Shown here: positions 1-9,958 of the stretch, piece after piece
Numbering within the stretch: position 1 is the first letter of the stretch
Layout: each line of letters starts with the position of its first letter
NCBI RefSeq assembly: GCF_947500325.1
Contig: NZ_CANMRQ010000012.1
Span: forward strand, 43,465-107,464
Length of the DNA stretch: 64,000 nucleotides
Origin: an uncultured Lacinutrix sp.
GTDB taxonomy: Bacteria > Bacteroidota > Bacteroidia > Flavobacteriales > Flavobacteriaceae
Direction: 5' to 3'
The notes under the pieces: model-generated
What the model saw: the letters and a program-made list of their open reading frames with translations, nothing else
Databases searched by the model: none
What the model was told of the DNA's origin: nothing
Translations under genes and position numbers: made by a program

Positions 1-467
1 TTGATGAATTAAGTGCATGGAATCCTAATGGTTATTTTCTATCTAATGGACCTGGAGACCCAGAACCTTTAGTAGAAGCGCAAGCATTAGCTAAAGAAGT
101 TATAGAAAGAGATTTACCATTATTTGGTATTTGTTTAGGACATCAAGTTATTGCGTTAGCAAATGGTATTTCTACTTATAAAATGCATAATGGGCATAGA
201 GGTATAAACCATCCAGTTAAAAACTTAGTTACTGGTAAAGGTGAGATTACTTCTCAAAATCATGGGTTTGCCATTAATAGGGAAGAGACAGAAGCTCATA
301 GTGATGTAGAAATTACTCATGTACATTTAAATGATGATACAGTAGCAGGAATTAAAATGAAATCTAAAAATGTATTTTCTGTACAATATCATCCAGAAGC
401 TAGTCCTGGACCACACGATTCATCATATTTATTTGATGAATTTATTAATAATATAAAATCTAAATAA
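1..467 (+). CDS. carA: Carbamoyl-phosphate synthase small subunit, C-terminal part (5' end outside window)
   Basis: This is the glutaminase subunit of carbamoyl-phosphate synthase, which supplies ammonia from glutamine for pyrimidine and arginine synthesis in the cytoplasm. The frame is open from base 3 to the stop at 465-467. It shows the class I amidotransferase oxyanion segment (SNGPGDP), the nucleophile elbow LFGICLGHQ with its Cys, and the His/Glu pair in QYHPEASPGPHDS near the end. The start lies upstream of the window, so only about 154 codons are present. A short strong hairpin follows the stop, so eno downstream is probably a separate transcript. The identification is secure from the motifs. 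Confidence 0.95.
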   Translation, partial: DELSAWNPNGYFLSNGPGDPEPLVEAQALAKEVIERDLPLFGICLGHQVIALANGISTYKMHNGHRGINHPVKNLVTGKGEITSQNHGFAINREETEAHSDVEITHVHLNDDTVAGIKMKSKNVFSVQYHPEASPGPHDSSYLFDEFINNIKSK

Positions 468-473
468 TATAAA

Positions 474-512
474 AAAGGCAATAAAAATATAGTTTTATTG
501 CCTTTCTTATTT
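474..512 (+). terminator. Intrinsic terminator after carA
   Basis: A perfect 13-bp stem (474-486 with 493-505) with a 6-nt loop begins with AAAGGC and is followed by a T-rich stretch. It begins seven bases after the carA stop. Confidence 0.85.
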
Positions 513-583
513 TACTAAAACGTTATAGAGTAAAATTTCAATATTTCTGAAAGGAAAACTATTTACAACCCAGAATTTAACTG

Positions 584-591
584 TAAATTTG
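584..591 (+). promoter_or_regulatory. Putative -7 box for eno
   Basis: TAAATTTG matches the Bacteroidota housekeeping -7 consensus TAnnTTTG and lies 25 bp before the eno start codon. No clear TTG -33 element is visible at the right spacing, so support is moderate. Confidence 0.4.
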
Positions 592-607
592 GGGTTTATT
601 AAAATAA

Positions 608-1909
<1,302 letters not shown>

Positions 1910-1928
1910 TATTTTATTAAATACAATT

Positions 1929-1965
1929 AAAAGCGATTATTTATTTTATAATAATCGCTTTTTTT
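1929..1965 (+). terminator. Intrinsic terminator after eno
   Basis: A stem of about 12 bp (core AAGCGATTAT, 1931-1940, with ATAATCGCTT, 1951-1960) is followed by seven T residues. It lies 20 bp past the eno stop. Confidence 0.85.
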
Positions 1966-2083
1966 ATGCCATAACTTTTAACAATATTATAATTGTTAAA
2001 TCCTTTGTTAACTAATTGGATAAATCGCGACTTATTTTGTAAATTAGCAATCCGCAAAAAAACAAGAAAATTCAAATAAAAAT

Positions 2084-3370
2084 ATGTCAAAAACTGCTAC
2101 GCTAGAAATAGATGGACAAAAGTACGAGTTTCCTCTTATTACAGGAACAGAAAATGAAGTTGCAATAGATGTAAAAACCCTTAGAGGAGCTACGGGTGGT
2201 ATCACAACAATAGACCCAGGTTATAAAAATACTGGTTCTTGTGAAAGTGGTATTACATTTTTAAATGGAGAAGAAGGTATCTTAAGGTACCGAGGGTATG
2301 CTATTGAAGATTTAGCAGAAAAAGCAGATTTTCTTGAAGTTGCGTATTTATTAATTTTTGGTGAATTACCAAATAAAGAACAGTTGGATAAGTTTCATGC
2401 AGATATTAAAGAAGAATCTGTAGTTGATGACGATATTAAGAAAATATTAGATGCTTTTCCTAAAGCAGCACATCCAATGGGAGTGTTATCTTCTTTAACA
2501 AGTGCTTTAACAGCATTTAATCCTTCTTCAGTAAACGTAGATTCTGAAGAAGATATGTATAAGACTGTTGTGAAGATCATGGGGAAATTTCCTGTATTAG
2601 TAGCTTGGACTATGCGTAAGAAAAGTGGTTTACCATTAAATTATGGAGATAATTCATTAGGCTATGTTGAGAACATTTTAAAAATGATGTTCGAAAAACC
2701 AAATGAAGAATACAAGCAAAATGAAATACTAGTAAATGCTTTAGACAAATTATTAATCTTGCATGCAGATCATGAACAAAACTGTTCTACATCTACAGTA
2801 AGAATTGTAGGGTCTTCTCATGCTGGTTTATTTGCATCTTTATCTTCGGGGATTTCTGCCCTTTGGGGACCATTACACGGTGGAGCTAATCAAGCAGTTC
2901 TAGAAATGCTAGAAGCTATCAAAGAAGATGGAGGCGATACTAAAAAGTTTATGGCTAAAGCTAAAGATAAAGCAGATCCTTTCCGCTTAATGGGCTTTGG
3001 GCATAGAGTTTATAAAAACTTTGATCCAAGAGCTAAAATTATTAAAGTAGCTGCAGACGAAGTGCTAGGTGATTTAGGTATTGAAGATCCAGTATTAGAT
3101 ATAGCAAAAGGATTAGCTTCTGAAGCATTAAGTGATGAGTATTTTGTAAAACGTAAGTTATATCCAAATGTAGATTTCTATTCTGGAATAATTTATAGAG
3201 CTATGGGAATACCTGTAGAAATGTTTACAGTAATGTTTGCTTTAGGTCGTTTACCAGGTTGGATTGCACAATGGAAAGAAATGAGAGCACGTAAGGAGCC
3301 AATTGGACGTCCAAGACAAGTTTATATTGGAGAAAATTATAGAGCATTTAAAGCTTTAGACAAAAGATAA
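2084..3370 (+). CDS. gltA: Citrate synthase (type II, gltA-like)
   Basis: This enzyme condenses acetyl-CoA and oxaloacetate to citrate, the entry step of the TCA cycle. The 428-residue length and N-terminal beta domain (TLEIDGQKYEFPLITGTEN) are those of the hexameric Gram-negative type. Catalytic motifs include the His region in LILHADHEQNCSTSTVR, the conserved GPLHGGANQAV, the FGHRVYKNFDPRA segment and the Asp region PNVDFYSGIIYRAMG. The C-terminal arginine segment RPRQVYIG is present. A hairpin terminator follows, so the DDAH-like gene 61 bp downstream may be read separately or by read-through. Confidence 0.97.
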   Translation: MSKTATLEIDGQKYEFPLITGTENEVAIDVKTLRGATGGITTIDPGYKNTGSCESGITFLNGEEGILRYRGYAIEDLAEKADFLEVAYLLIFGELPNKEQLDKFHADIKEESVVDDDIKKILDAFPKAAHPMGVLSSLTSALTAFNPSSVNVDSEEDMYKTVVKIMGKFPVLVAWTMRKKSGLPLNYGDNSLGYVENILKMMFEKPNEEYKQNEILVNALDKLLILHADHEQNCSTSTVRIVGSSHAGLFASLSSGISALWGPLHGGANQAVLEMLEAIKEDGGDTKKFMAKAKDKADPFRLMGFGHRVYKNFDPRAKIIKVAADEVLGDLGIEDPVLDIAKGLASEALSDEYFVKRKLYPNVDFYSGIIYRAMGIPVEMFTVMFALGRLPGWIAQWKEMRARKEPIGRPRQVYIGENYRAFKALDKR

Positions 3371-3389
3371 AATTAAAATTTTATATACT

Positions 3390-3421
3390 AAGCTTCATAA
3401 GAAATTATGAAGCTTTTTTTA
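3390..3421 (+). terminator. Intrinsic terminator after gltA
   Basis: A perfect 11-bp stem, AAGCTTCATAA (3390-3400) with TTATGAAGCTT (3405-3415), is closed by a GAAA tetraloop and followed by a T run. The next gene starts 10 bp later. Confidence 0.85.
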
Positions 3422-3431
3422 TATTTACGCT

Positions 3432-4346
3432 ATGCTAAAACTAAACGTAAAAAACGAAACTTCACGCTTAAGAGCTGTTGTTTTAGGTACTGCAAAAAGT
3501 AATGGTCCAACTCCAAAAGCAGAAGATTGTTACGATCCCAAAAGTAAATTACATGTCTTAGCTGGAACCTATCCAGTTGAAGAAGATATGGTAAATGAAA
3601 TGGAAGCCGTAGCTGCCGTTTTTAAAAAGTACGACGTTCAGGTATTTAGACCTGAAATTATTGAAAATTATAATCAAATATTTTCAAGAGATATTGCATT
3701 TGTAATTGATGATAAATTAGTTAAAGCAAATATTTTACCAGATCGTGAACGTGAATACGAAGCAATACAACATGTTTTAGATCAAATTAATCCTGAAAAG
3801 ATTATTGAATTACCAGAAGAATGTCATGTCGAAGGTGGCGATGTCATGCCTTGGGATAATTATATTTTTATTGGAACATATTCTGGAGAAGATTATCCAG
3901 ATTATATTACAGCACGAACTAATACAGATGCTGTAATCGCTTTACAAGAACAATTTCCAGATAGAATAGTAAAAGCCTTTGAGCTTAGAAAAGATAATGT
4001 AGATCCTAAAGAAAACGCATTACATTTAGACTGTTGTTTTCAGCCTATTGGAACAGATAAAGCCATATTACATAAAAACGGATTTCTAGTAGATCGTGAA
4101 TATGAATGGTTGGTGGATTATTTTGGAAAAGACAACATTTTTGAAATTACAAAAGAGGAGATGTATAATATGAATAGTAATATATTCTCTATCTCTGAAG
4201 ACGTTATTATTTCTGAACAAAACTTCACACGTTTAAATACTTGGTTAAGAGAAAAAGGATTTACAGTAGAAGAAGTACCTTATGCAGAAATTGCAAAGCA
4301 AGAAGGTTTGTTACGTTGCAGTACAATGCCTTTGATTCGTGATTAA
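3432..4346 (+). CDS. DDAH / arginine-deiminase-like amidinohydrolase
   Basis: This 304-residue protein belongs to the guanidine-modifying (pentein) fold that includes dimethylarginine dimethylaminohydrolase and arginine deiminase. The catalytic set is visible: an acidic pocket in FSRDIAFV, Glu-Gly-Gly in CHVEGGDVMPW, His in ALHLDCCFQPIG, and the C-terminal nucleophile Cys in LLRCSTMPLIRD. The natural substrate cannot be read from the sequence; hydrolysis of arginine or a methylarginine is the family inference. There is no signal peptide, so it is cytoplasmic. It follows gltA closely on the same strand. Confidence 0.75.
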   Translation: MLKLNVKNETSRLRAVVLGTAKSNGPTPKAEDCYDPKSKLHVLAGTYPVEEDMVNEMEAVAAVFKKYDVQVFRPEIIENYNQIFSRDIAFVIDDKLVKANILPDREREYEAIQHVLDQINPEKIIELPEECHVEGGDVMPWDNYIFIGTYSGEDYPDYITARTNTDAVIALQEQFPDRIVKAFELRKDNVDPKENALHLDCCFQPIGTDKAILHKNGFLVDREYEWLVDYFGKDNIFEITKEEMYNMNSNIFSISEDVIISEQNFTRLNTWLREKGFTVEEVPYAEIAKQEGLLRCSTMPLIRD

Positions 4347-4409
4347 GTTTCAGTATTTCGTTTAGCGGTTTTTACCCAACTACTTTTCAGGTTTAAGTAT
4401 ACTTTAATA

Positions 4410-4446
4410 AAACGAAAAAACGGTTCAAGTTTCCACTTAAACCGCT
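4410..4446 (-). terminator. Terminator for the minus-strand lipoprotein gene
   Basis: On the minus strand a 10-bp stem with one mismatch (4444-4435 with 4430-4421) and loop GGAA is followed by a T-rich run. It lies in the convergent gap between the DDAH-like gene and the lipoprotein gene. Confidence 0.6.
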
Positions 4447-4490
4447 ATAGCTTATACACTATCTTGTGTACCGTTTTTTATTCTTTATGT

Positions 4491-5948
4491 TTAGAATTTT
4501 CCGTTATTATTTTTCCATTCTGATTGTGATGGAATAGTACTAATTACATCCCAATGTTCTACTATTTTCCCATCTTCAAGTCTAAATAAATCGTAAAATG
4601 CAGTATGCTCGCCTTTATCAAACTTCCCTTCACTTATTGAAAGAACAAAATTTCCTTCGCCTAATACTTTGTGTAGTTTAGTATATTCCATAACAAGTCC
4701 GTTTTCTGCAAAATATTTCATTGCTGCACCAAAACCATCTAAACCATCTGCAACGGCAGGATTGTGTTGTAAGTATTTTTCAGGATTGATATATGTAGTC
4801 AACTTGTCCATTTCGTGACCTAGCAATACTTTTTCAATAAAATTGGCAACTATTTTTTTATTAGCTTCAGTTTTGTCTAAATCTTTGATTTCGGTTGCTC
4901 CGTCAAATTGTGTTCTGCCGCTTGGATTTGGTTTTTGAACCTCCAACAAATTATCCCAATGCTCTACAATAAGTCCGTTTTCAAATCTAAAAACATCAAA
5001 ACCAGCTTTTGGTCCAAAAAAATCATATTCTGTATGTGTAAATACATATTCTCCATCTTCAAAAGCTCTAATTACATTAGCTTTAAAACCTCCTTCTGGT
5101 GCATTTTGCATTACAGCTCCAAAACCAGCTAAACCATCAGCAACTCCTAGGTTGTGCTGTATGTACTTTTCAGGATTGATGTAAGAAATTGGTGTTTTGT
5201 CTCCATTATTAAAACTATTTAATAATGCAACTACTTTGTTTTTGTTTGTCATTTCTGTTTCTTTTAAATAAGTGAGTACTTGAGAACGAGTCATAACTAT
5301 TGAAGGTTGGTTCATCATTCCCATAAATTCTTTTGAAGTGGAATTATTCATAAATGGCTGTAAATAAGCATTTGAGTCTTCTTGAGTATCCCAATAGATT
5401 AATACAACTTGTTTTCCTGATTCATCAACACCTGTTATACGTTGTATAAATCCTTTTTGAGTAGCTGTTTTATCTGCTACTTTCTCGTTTATTGCATTGA
5501 ATGCTGTTTTGTCAATATTATCATTCAAATTAAAAGACATCATTTCTATAAACTTACTATTATTTGCATTAAAATCCGTATTGATAGTATAACGATTCAT
5601 TTTCATTGTAGAACCTTCAATCATACTTGCATAATCTGCAACTGAGACATCTCCCATAAATTTTTTCATTGATGCTTCTGCATCTGTCATAGTTTTCCAA
5701 TAAACTATTACTGTATAAACTCCATTTTCATTAACACCGCTTTCGCGTCTAATAAAACCAGGTTGTTTGCTTGTGAAATTATCTTGAATTTTTGAGTCTA
5801 GCTTATTAAATGTTTGGCTATTTGCTGTTGTTTTAAGTGAAAAAGTGGTTACTTCTAATACTGTATTCTTCATTTTTTTTTCTTTGTTTCCGCAGCTTAC
5901 TAAACCTATTAATACAGTAAGCATTAAGATGATTTTTGTGATTTTCAT
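4491..5948 (-). CDS. Lipoprotein with two ferredoxin-like (ABM-type) and two SnoaL-like domains
   Basis: This is a 485-residue lipoprotein. The signal MKITKIILMLTVLIGLVSC ends in a lipobox Cys, so it should be membrane anchored. Residues about 28-118 and 125-225 look like two copies of a dimeric alpha/beta-barrel domain, each with a K/DKTAFNAINEKVADK-like helix, a QKGFIQRITGVDESG strand and a YWDTQEDSNAYL segment. Residues about 232-345 and 362-480 are two SnoaL-like domains that repeat INPEKYIQHNLGVADGLAGF / INPEKYLQHNPAVADGLDGF and (I/V)VEHWD. An internal Met opens the SnoaL half, as if two genes had fused. Such domains often act on small organic molecules, but no substrate is inferable. 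It is followed by a minus-strand terminator and preceded by the methyltransferase gene 19 bp upstream, so the two are probably one operon. Confidence 0.7.
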   Translation of the reverse strand: MKITKIILMLTVLIGLVSCGNKEKKMKNTVLEVTTFSLKTTANSQTFNKLDSKIQDNFTSKQPGFIRRESGVNENGVYTVIVYWKTMTDAEASMKKFMGDVSVADYASMIEGSTMKMNRYTINTDFNANNSKFIEMMSFNLNDNIDKTAFNAINEKVADKTATQKGFIQRITGVDESGKQVVLIYWDTQEDSNAYLQPFMNNSTSKEFMGMMNQPSIVMTRSQVLTYLKETEMTNKNKVVALLNSFNNGDKTPISYINPEKYIQHNLGVADGLAGFGAVMQNAPEGGFKANVIRAFEDGEYVFTHTEYDFFGPKAGFDVFRFENGLIVEHWDNLLEVQKPNPSGRTQFDGATEIKDLDKTEANKKIVANFIEKVLLGHEMDKLTTYINPEKYLQHNPAVADGLDGFGAAMKYFAENGLVMEYTKLHKVLGEGNFVLSISEGKFDKGEHTAFYDLFRLEDGKIVEHWDVISTIPSQSEWKNNNGKF

Positions 5949-5967
5949 TCTTTATTGATTTTAATGG

Positions 5968-6597
5968 TTATAAAAATTTGCTTAAATACACTTTCCCATT
6001 TTGAATAGATTGTGTGTTATATTCATTCTTTTTACTTAATAAATAGCTCGCATAATTATGCGTGTCAGACATATCCATATTATCTGCGTAGATTAAAGTA
6101 CCTTTATTAAATAGAGGTTCTAATAGCTGAAAAAGCGGTAGGTATAAATTTTTCCAGCCATCGAGAAATAAAAAATCGATTGGTTTCGAAAGCGTTTTAA
6201 GAGTCTCCATAGCATCGCCAATTCGTATTTCAACGTAATCGCTTAAACCTACATCATCAATATTCTGTTTAGCTTTTATTGCTTTGCTTTCTAATAGTTC
6301 AGTAGTAATTACTTTTCCGTCAGTTGTACGAACAGCATCTGCTAAATAAATTGTTGAAATTCCAAAAGATGTACCAAATTCTACAACATTTTTAAAGTTA
6401 TTTTCTATGATTATTTTGCTTATTTCTTTGCCTTGCTCTCTAGAAATAGGAAGGTATGCGTCTTTAAAATCGTCGGGCTGCATTGGACGGAACATAGATT
6501 TTATTATTCCTTTACCCATTCGCATAAAGTCATTTTTTGCATCACTGTGTAGGACGTCTAATTTTTGACTTACTCTATTTATATATAATGTACTCAT
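5968..6597 (-). CDS. Class I SAM-dependent methyltransferase (O-methyltransferase-like)
   Basis: This 209-residue cytoplasmic enzyme shows the Rossmann SAM-binding glycine motif NVVEFGTSFGISTIYLADA (about residues 70-88). It continues with the acidic strand KVITTELLE, a motif with GDAMETL, and the FLFLDGWKNLY strand typical of the Methyltransf_24 / CmoA-O-methyltransferase group. The substrate is unknown. The upstream neighbour is an AraC regulator and the downstream neighbour a SnoaL-type lipoprotein, all on the minus strand. An accessory role in small-molecule modification is possible but is only inference. Confidence 0.7.
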   Translation of the reverse strand: MSTLYINRVSQKLDVLHSDAKNDFMRMGKGIIKSMFRPMQPDDFKDAYLPISREQGKEISKIIIENNFKNVVEFGTSFGISTIYLADAVRTTDGKVITTELLESKAIKAKQNIDDVGLSDYVEIRIGDAMETLKTLSKPIDFLFLDGWKNLYLPLFQLLEPLFNKGTLIYADNMDMSDTHNYASYLLSKKNEYNTQSIQNGKVYLSKFL

Positions 6598-6691
6598 TTA
6601 TAGTTTTTATTTAATGTTGTTACAAAAGTACTTGCACAGTTAAATTATTTAACTATAAAAAAAAGATTAAAGACTGTAAAAATGAGAAAAA

Positions 6692-7585
6692 CTATTTTCC
6701 TATTCTAAATTGTTCAGGAGTGGTTTCGGTTTGTCTTTTAAAATATTTGTAGAAGTTTGTTGTTTCTTCGAAACCAGATTTGTAAGCAATTTCTTTAATG
6801 GATAAATTAGTGTTAAGTAGCAACCTTTTAATCTGTTTAGTAGAAATTTCATCTACAAATTGTTTTGCAGATTTATTAACAATATTCTTTGTAATTGTAT
6901 TTATGGTTTTGGTGCTTACCCCCATTAGACTAGCAAAATCTTTGATTTTTAGAGTTTTATTAACGTTTTTTTCTACCAATCTTTGAAATTCGATAAATTC
7001 ATTTAGATATTTTTTTTCAAAATTAAATTGTTTTCCTTCTGATTTTATTCGAAATAGTTTGGTAATTAAAATATGTAATTCGCTTCTTATAATACTTAAA
7101 GAATGACCGTCATTTACAGAAAAATACTCATCATTAATTCGCTTTATGATTTGCTGAATATTTTTAAATTCCGAATCACTTAATTGTATTTTTGGAACAC
7201 CTAATTGTTCGTTAAATAGCAACATTGTTTTTTGCGCTTCAATTTTTTCTAGATAACTCACTAAAAATTCATTGGTAAAAAGTAGCAGTGAGCCTTTTAG
7301 CTTTTGGCTTTTAAAAAATTTATGAATTTGGTCTTTTCTTATAGTAAGTAAAGTACCTTTTGAACATTTATAATCTGTAAAATCTATTGCGTGAAACCCA
7401 TTCCCTTTTTCGATAAATAAGAGAATATAAAACTCTACTTTATGATGTGCTTCTATGGAATGGTCTAGATCGGTTCGTTGATATAACTCCTCTAGTTTGA
7501 CGATATCAAAATGTGCTCTTGTATTTTGTTGGTTTTGAAATTTTATGTGTTTTGTTTGTTTTTTCTTCATTTTCTCAAATGGCAT
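6692..7585 (-). CDS. AraC-family transcriptional regulator
   Basis: This 297-residue regulator has an N-terminal cupin-like sensing domain (roughly residues 20-160, for example YILLFIEKGNGFHAIDF). Its C-terminal double helix-turn-helix spans about 195-295; the second HTH is marked by SIKEIAYKSGFEETTNFYKY and the closing TPEQFR. The middle helix MGVSTKTINTITKN is the first recognition region. It lies 94 bp upstream of the methyltransferase gene on the same strand and may control it and the lipoprotein gene. A large imperfect palindrome lies just before its start codon and could be an operator. The effector is unknown. Confidence 0.85.
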   Translation of the reverse strand: MPFEKMKKKQTKHIKFQNQQNTRAHFDIVKLEELYQRTDLDHSIEAHHKVEFYILLFIEKGNGFHAIDFTDYKCSKGTLLTIRKDQIHKFFKSQKLKGSLLLFTNEFLVSYLEKIEAQKTMLLFNEQLGVPKIQLSDSEFKNIQQIIKRINDEYFSVNDGHSLSIIRSELHILITKLFRIKSEGKQFNFEKKYLNEFIEFQRLVEKNVNKTLKIKDFASLMGVSTKTINTITKNIVNKSAKQFVDEISTKQIKRLLLNTNLSIKEIAYKSGFEETTNFYKYFKRQTETTPEQFRIGK

Positions 7586-7590
7586 ACAAT

Positions 7591-7643
7591 ATTTCGTTGA
7601 TAAAAAATCGTTTTAATGTTTTTTATCAGACGTTAAACGAAAT
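7591..7643. promoter_or_regulatory. Nested inverted repeats between AraC gene and TonB receptor gene
   Basis: TGATAAAAAA (7598-7607) pairs with TTTTTTATCA (7619-7628). Outside this, ATTTCGTT (7591-7598) pairs with AACGAAAT (7636-7643). A third small palindrome, ATTTTGT-tg-ACAAAAT, is at 7650-7665. This could be the terminator of the upstream receptor operon, an operator for the AraC gene, or both; sequence alone does not decide. Confidence 0.4.
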
Positions 7644-7672
7644 TAGTTAATTTTGTTGACAAAATCATGCTT

Positions 7673-9958
7673 CTAAAAAGCTACACGAAAGTTAATATTA
7701 GGTGTAAAACCAAGCGATTCGTTTTCAATTTTAGAAATAGAATCGTCAGGATTTAGAATATAGTAAGTATTTAAAATATTCTTGCGATTAAGAAGATTCC
7801 AAATAGAGATACCAACTTTAGCTTTTACCTTTTTAGCTAAATAAAAACTGTAAGTAGAAGAGAAGTCTGTTCTAAAATAGTCACTTAAATTAGAACTGTT
7901 AGGAGTATTGTAGTTTATTGTATCATCAAAAACTGGTGTTTCAGAATTTGGAGTTGTTATTGGTCTTCCAGAACGCCAATTTACACCTAAAGCTAATTTT
8001 AAATTCTTTATTGTATAAGTCTTAGCAAAAGTTATAGCATGAACTAAATTTGTATTATTTGAAAAATCTTGAGCATTATTTAAAGTTGGAAAGTTATATT
8101 CATTATTGCTAAACGAATAACTTAACCAAGTACTCATATTTGCAAACTGTTTATTAATTAAAAAATCGAAACCTTTAGTATTGTATTGTCCAATAGCGTT
8201 AATGCTTTGAAATTGATTTTGGAACCCTTGGCTTCGGGTTGTAATACCTTCTACTTTCTTAGAAAAAATTTCAGCACTAATGAGTAAATTGTTTTTGTTA
8301 TAATGTAATCCTAAAGAGGTTTGGGTACTTCGTATTATTGGGAAGGTTGTATTGTTAGCTAAAACCCAACGCCGTTTTTCTATACCTAAAAAATCATTTT
8401 GTCGATCTATAACTTGTGATGTGGCTTGGCTTTTAAATTCTGCTAGAAACTCTACTTTAAAATGATCTAAGAAACGTTGATTAATACTCAATCTTGGTTC
8501 TACAAATAGTAAGTTAAATGGTTTGTAATAATTACTTCTTGCTCCAATTTTTAAATGTGTGTTTTTATTTTCAGAAGAAAAATTAACTTCACTAAAAGTA
8601 GCATGAGTTTCTACAACACGTTTTATATTACTTCTAAATGCGGGATTATTAATGTCTTCTAAATTAGTAATGCCAACTTCATTATATTGATAACCTATAA
8701 GCCAATTAAAACGATCATTAAAATCGATTAATGTTTTAAAAATAATGCTATTATCTAAAACTTCATTTTTTTGAATGAGTTCTTGGTTATTTGCTATATC
8801 AAAATTTGTGGCATTAAGATTATAATTAGAAAATTGAACTTTTAAATTAGTACTCAAAGTTTTATCCCATTGTCTATTATATGATATTCCAGATGCGATA
8901 TTACCTTGCGTAATATTACTTTTACGAGACGTGTTAGCAGTGTTTTCAAGATAATCTAAAGCATTAAAAATCGAGGTAAAGCTTAATCTTATTTTATCTT
9001 TTTTAGATAAATCGTATAATAGTTTAGCACTTACATCGTAAAAATAAAAAGATTCATTAGAAGTATTACTTTGATTTGAATGGCTATCTGTGTTTTGAAA
9101 AATACGATCAAAATACCTATTATAAGTAGGTGTTTCTATGGCATCTGTAATAGAGCGTCTACCAGCTATTTGAAACTCTAAATTGTCCTTTAATTTAAGT
9201 TTAGCAAAGGCATCAGCTTGAATTAAATCTATACCAGCTCCAAACGTATTTTTTTTATTAATAGTATTATCTAAACGCATATCTATAGTACTAGATACAC
9301 CATCTCCATAGATGGCACTTGTGCCATTTTTTGAGACAATAACTTCTTTGGTGAGATAAGGGTTAAAAGCAGATATCATACCAAAAAAATGCCCAGATTG
9401 ATACATCTTTATTCCATCCCAAAGTATTAAGTTTTGGTCATGCGTTCCACCACGAATATTAAGGTTAGATACACTTTCGTCTATACTTAAAACACCTGGA
9501 AGGGCTTGAATAGTTTGTAAAACATCTGGTTCTATTAACCCAGGTAAAATGCCAAATTGCTTTGGTTTTAAAACTATTTCTCCTGTTTTACTTTTTTCTA
9601 AACCAGATGTTAAATAGCTGTTTAAATATACTACTTCAAGTTGTTCTACTGGTTTGTTTCCTGATGTAGATTTTACAATAGCCACAAAACGACTATTTAT
9701 AATTTTAAAATCTAAACCTGTTTTTATTTCTAAATAGGTTAGTGTTTCGTTAAAGGATAAGTCTTGAGAAGGAGCAATAAGATTTTTATCTTTTACAGCT
9801 ATATCTGCATAAGTAAATCGAATACTAAAACGTGTTTCTATAGTTTTTAAAATTGAGGCAAGCGGTAGTTTTTCAGTTTTATCAGTTTGGGCAAAACTGT
9901 TATAAAAACTAAAAACAAAGGTAAATATTAAGAGCGTAATCTTAAAGTTGTTACTCAC
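7673..9958 (-). CDS. TonB-dependent receptor with N-terminal signalling (STN) domain, module 1
   Basis: This 761-residue outer-membrane receptor has a signal peptide ending ...FYNSFAQ. A secretin/TonB N-terminal (STN) domain follows at about 28-95 (LPLASILKTIETRFSIRFTY), the part that in FecA-type receptors contacts the FecR anti-sigma. The plug begins near residue 115 and includes LPGVLSIDESVSNLNIRGGT, GHFFGMISAFNP and IYGDGVSSTIDMRL. The rest is a beta-barrel ending in FRVAF with a terminal Phe. It overlaps the upstream fecR-like gene by 8 bp, so the two are translationally coupled. It is clearly homologous over its length to the receptor at 11615-13906. The transported ligand is unknown. 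Confidence 0.88.
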   Translation of the reverse strand: MSNNFKITLLIFTFVFSFYNSFAQTDKTEKLPLASILKTIETRFSIRFTYADIAVKDKNLIAPSQDLSFNETLTYLEIKTGLDFKIINSRFVAIVKSTSGNKPVEQLEVVYLNSYLTSGLEKSKTGEIVLKPKQFGILPGLIEPDVLQTIQALPGVLSIDESVSNLNIRGGTHDQNLILWDGIKMYQSGHFFGMISAFNPYLTKEVIVSKNGTSAIYGDGVSSTIDMRLDNTINKKNTFGAGIDLIQADAFAKLKLKDNLEFQIAGRRSITDAIETPTYNRYFDRIFQNTDSHSNQSNTSNESFYFYDVSAKLLYDLSKKDKIRLSFTSIFNALDYLENTANTSRKSNITQGNIASGISYNRQWDKTLSTNLKVQFSNYNLNATNFDIANNQELIQKNEVLDNSIIFKTLIDFNDRFNWLIGYQYNEVGITNLEDINNPAFRSNIKRVVETHATFSEVNFSSENKNTHLKIGARSNYYKPFNLLFVEPRLSINQRFLDHFKVEFLAEFKSQATSQVIDRQNDFLGIEKRRWVLANNTTFPIIRSTQTSLGLHYNKNNLLISAEIFSKKVEGITTRSQGFQNQFQSINAIGQYNTKGFDFLINKQFANMSTWLSYSFSNNEYNFPTLNNAQDFSNNTNLVHAITFAKTYTIKNLKLALGVNWRSGRPITTPNSETPVFDDTINYNTPNSSNLSDYFRTDFSSTYSFYLAKKVKAKVGISIWNLLNRKNILNTYYILNPDDSISKIENESLGFTPNINFRVAF

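Noticed and set aside
2395..2580. Minus-strand frame inside gltA, and similar frames inside other genes
   Set aside because: They lie wholly inside strongly identified genes on another frame and show no motif of their own.
4347..4490. Riboswitch-like structure between convergent genes
   Set aside because: The hairpin is followed by a T run on the minus strand and is explained as a terminator; no aptamer pattern is visible.
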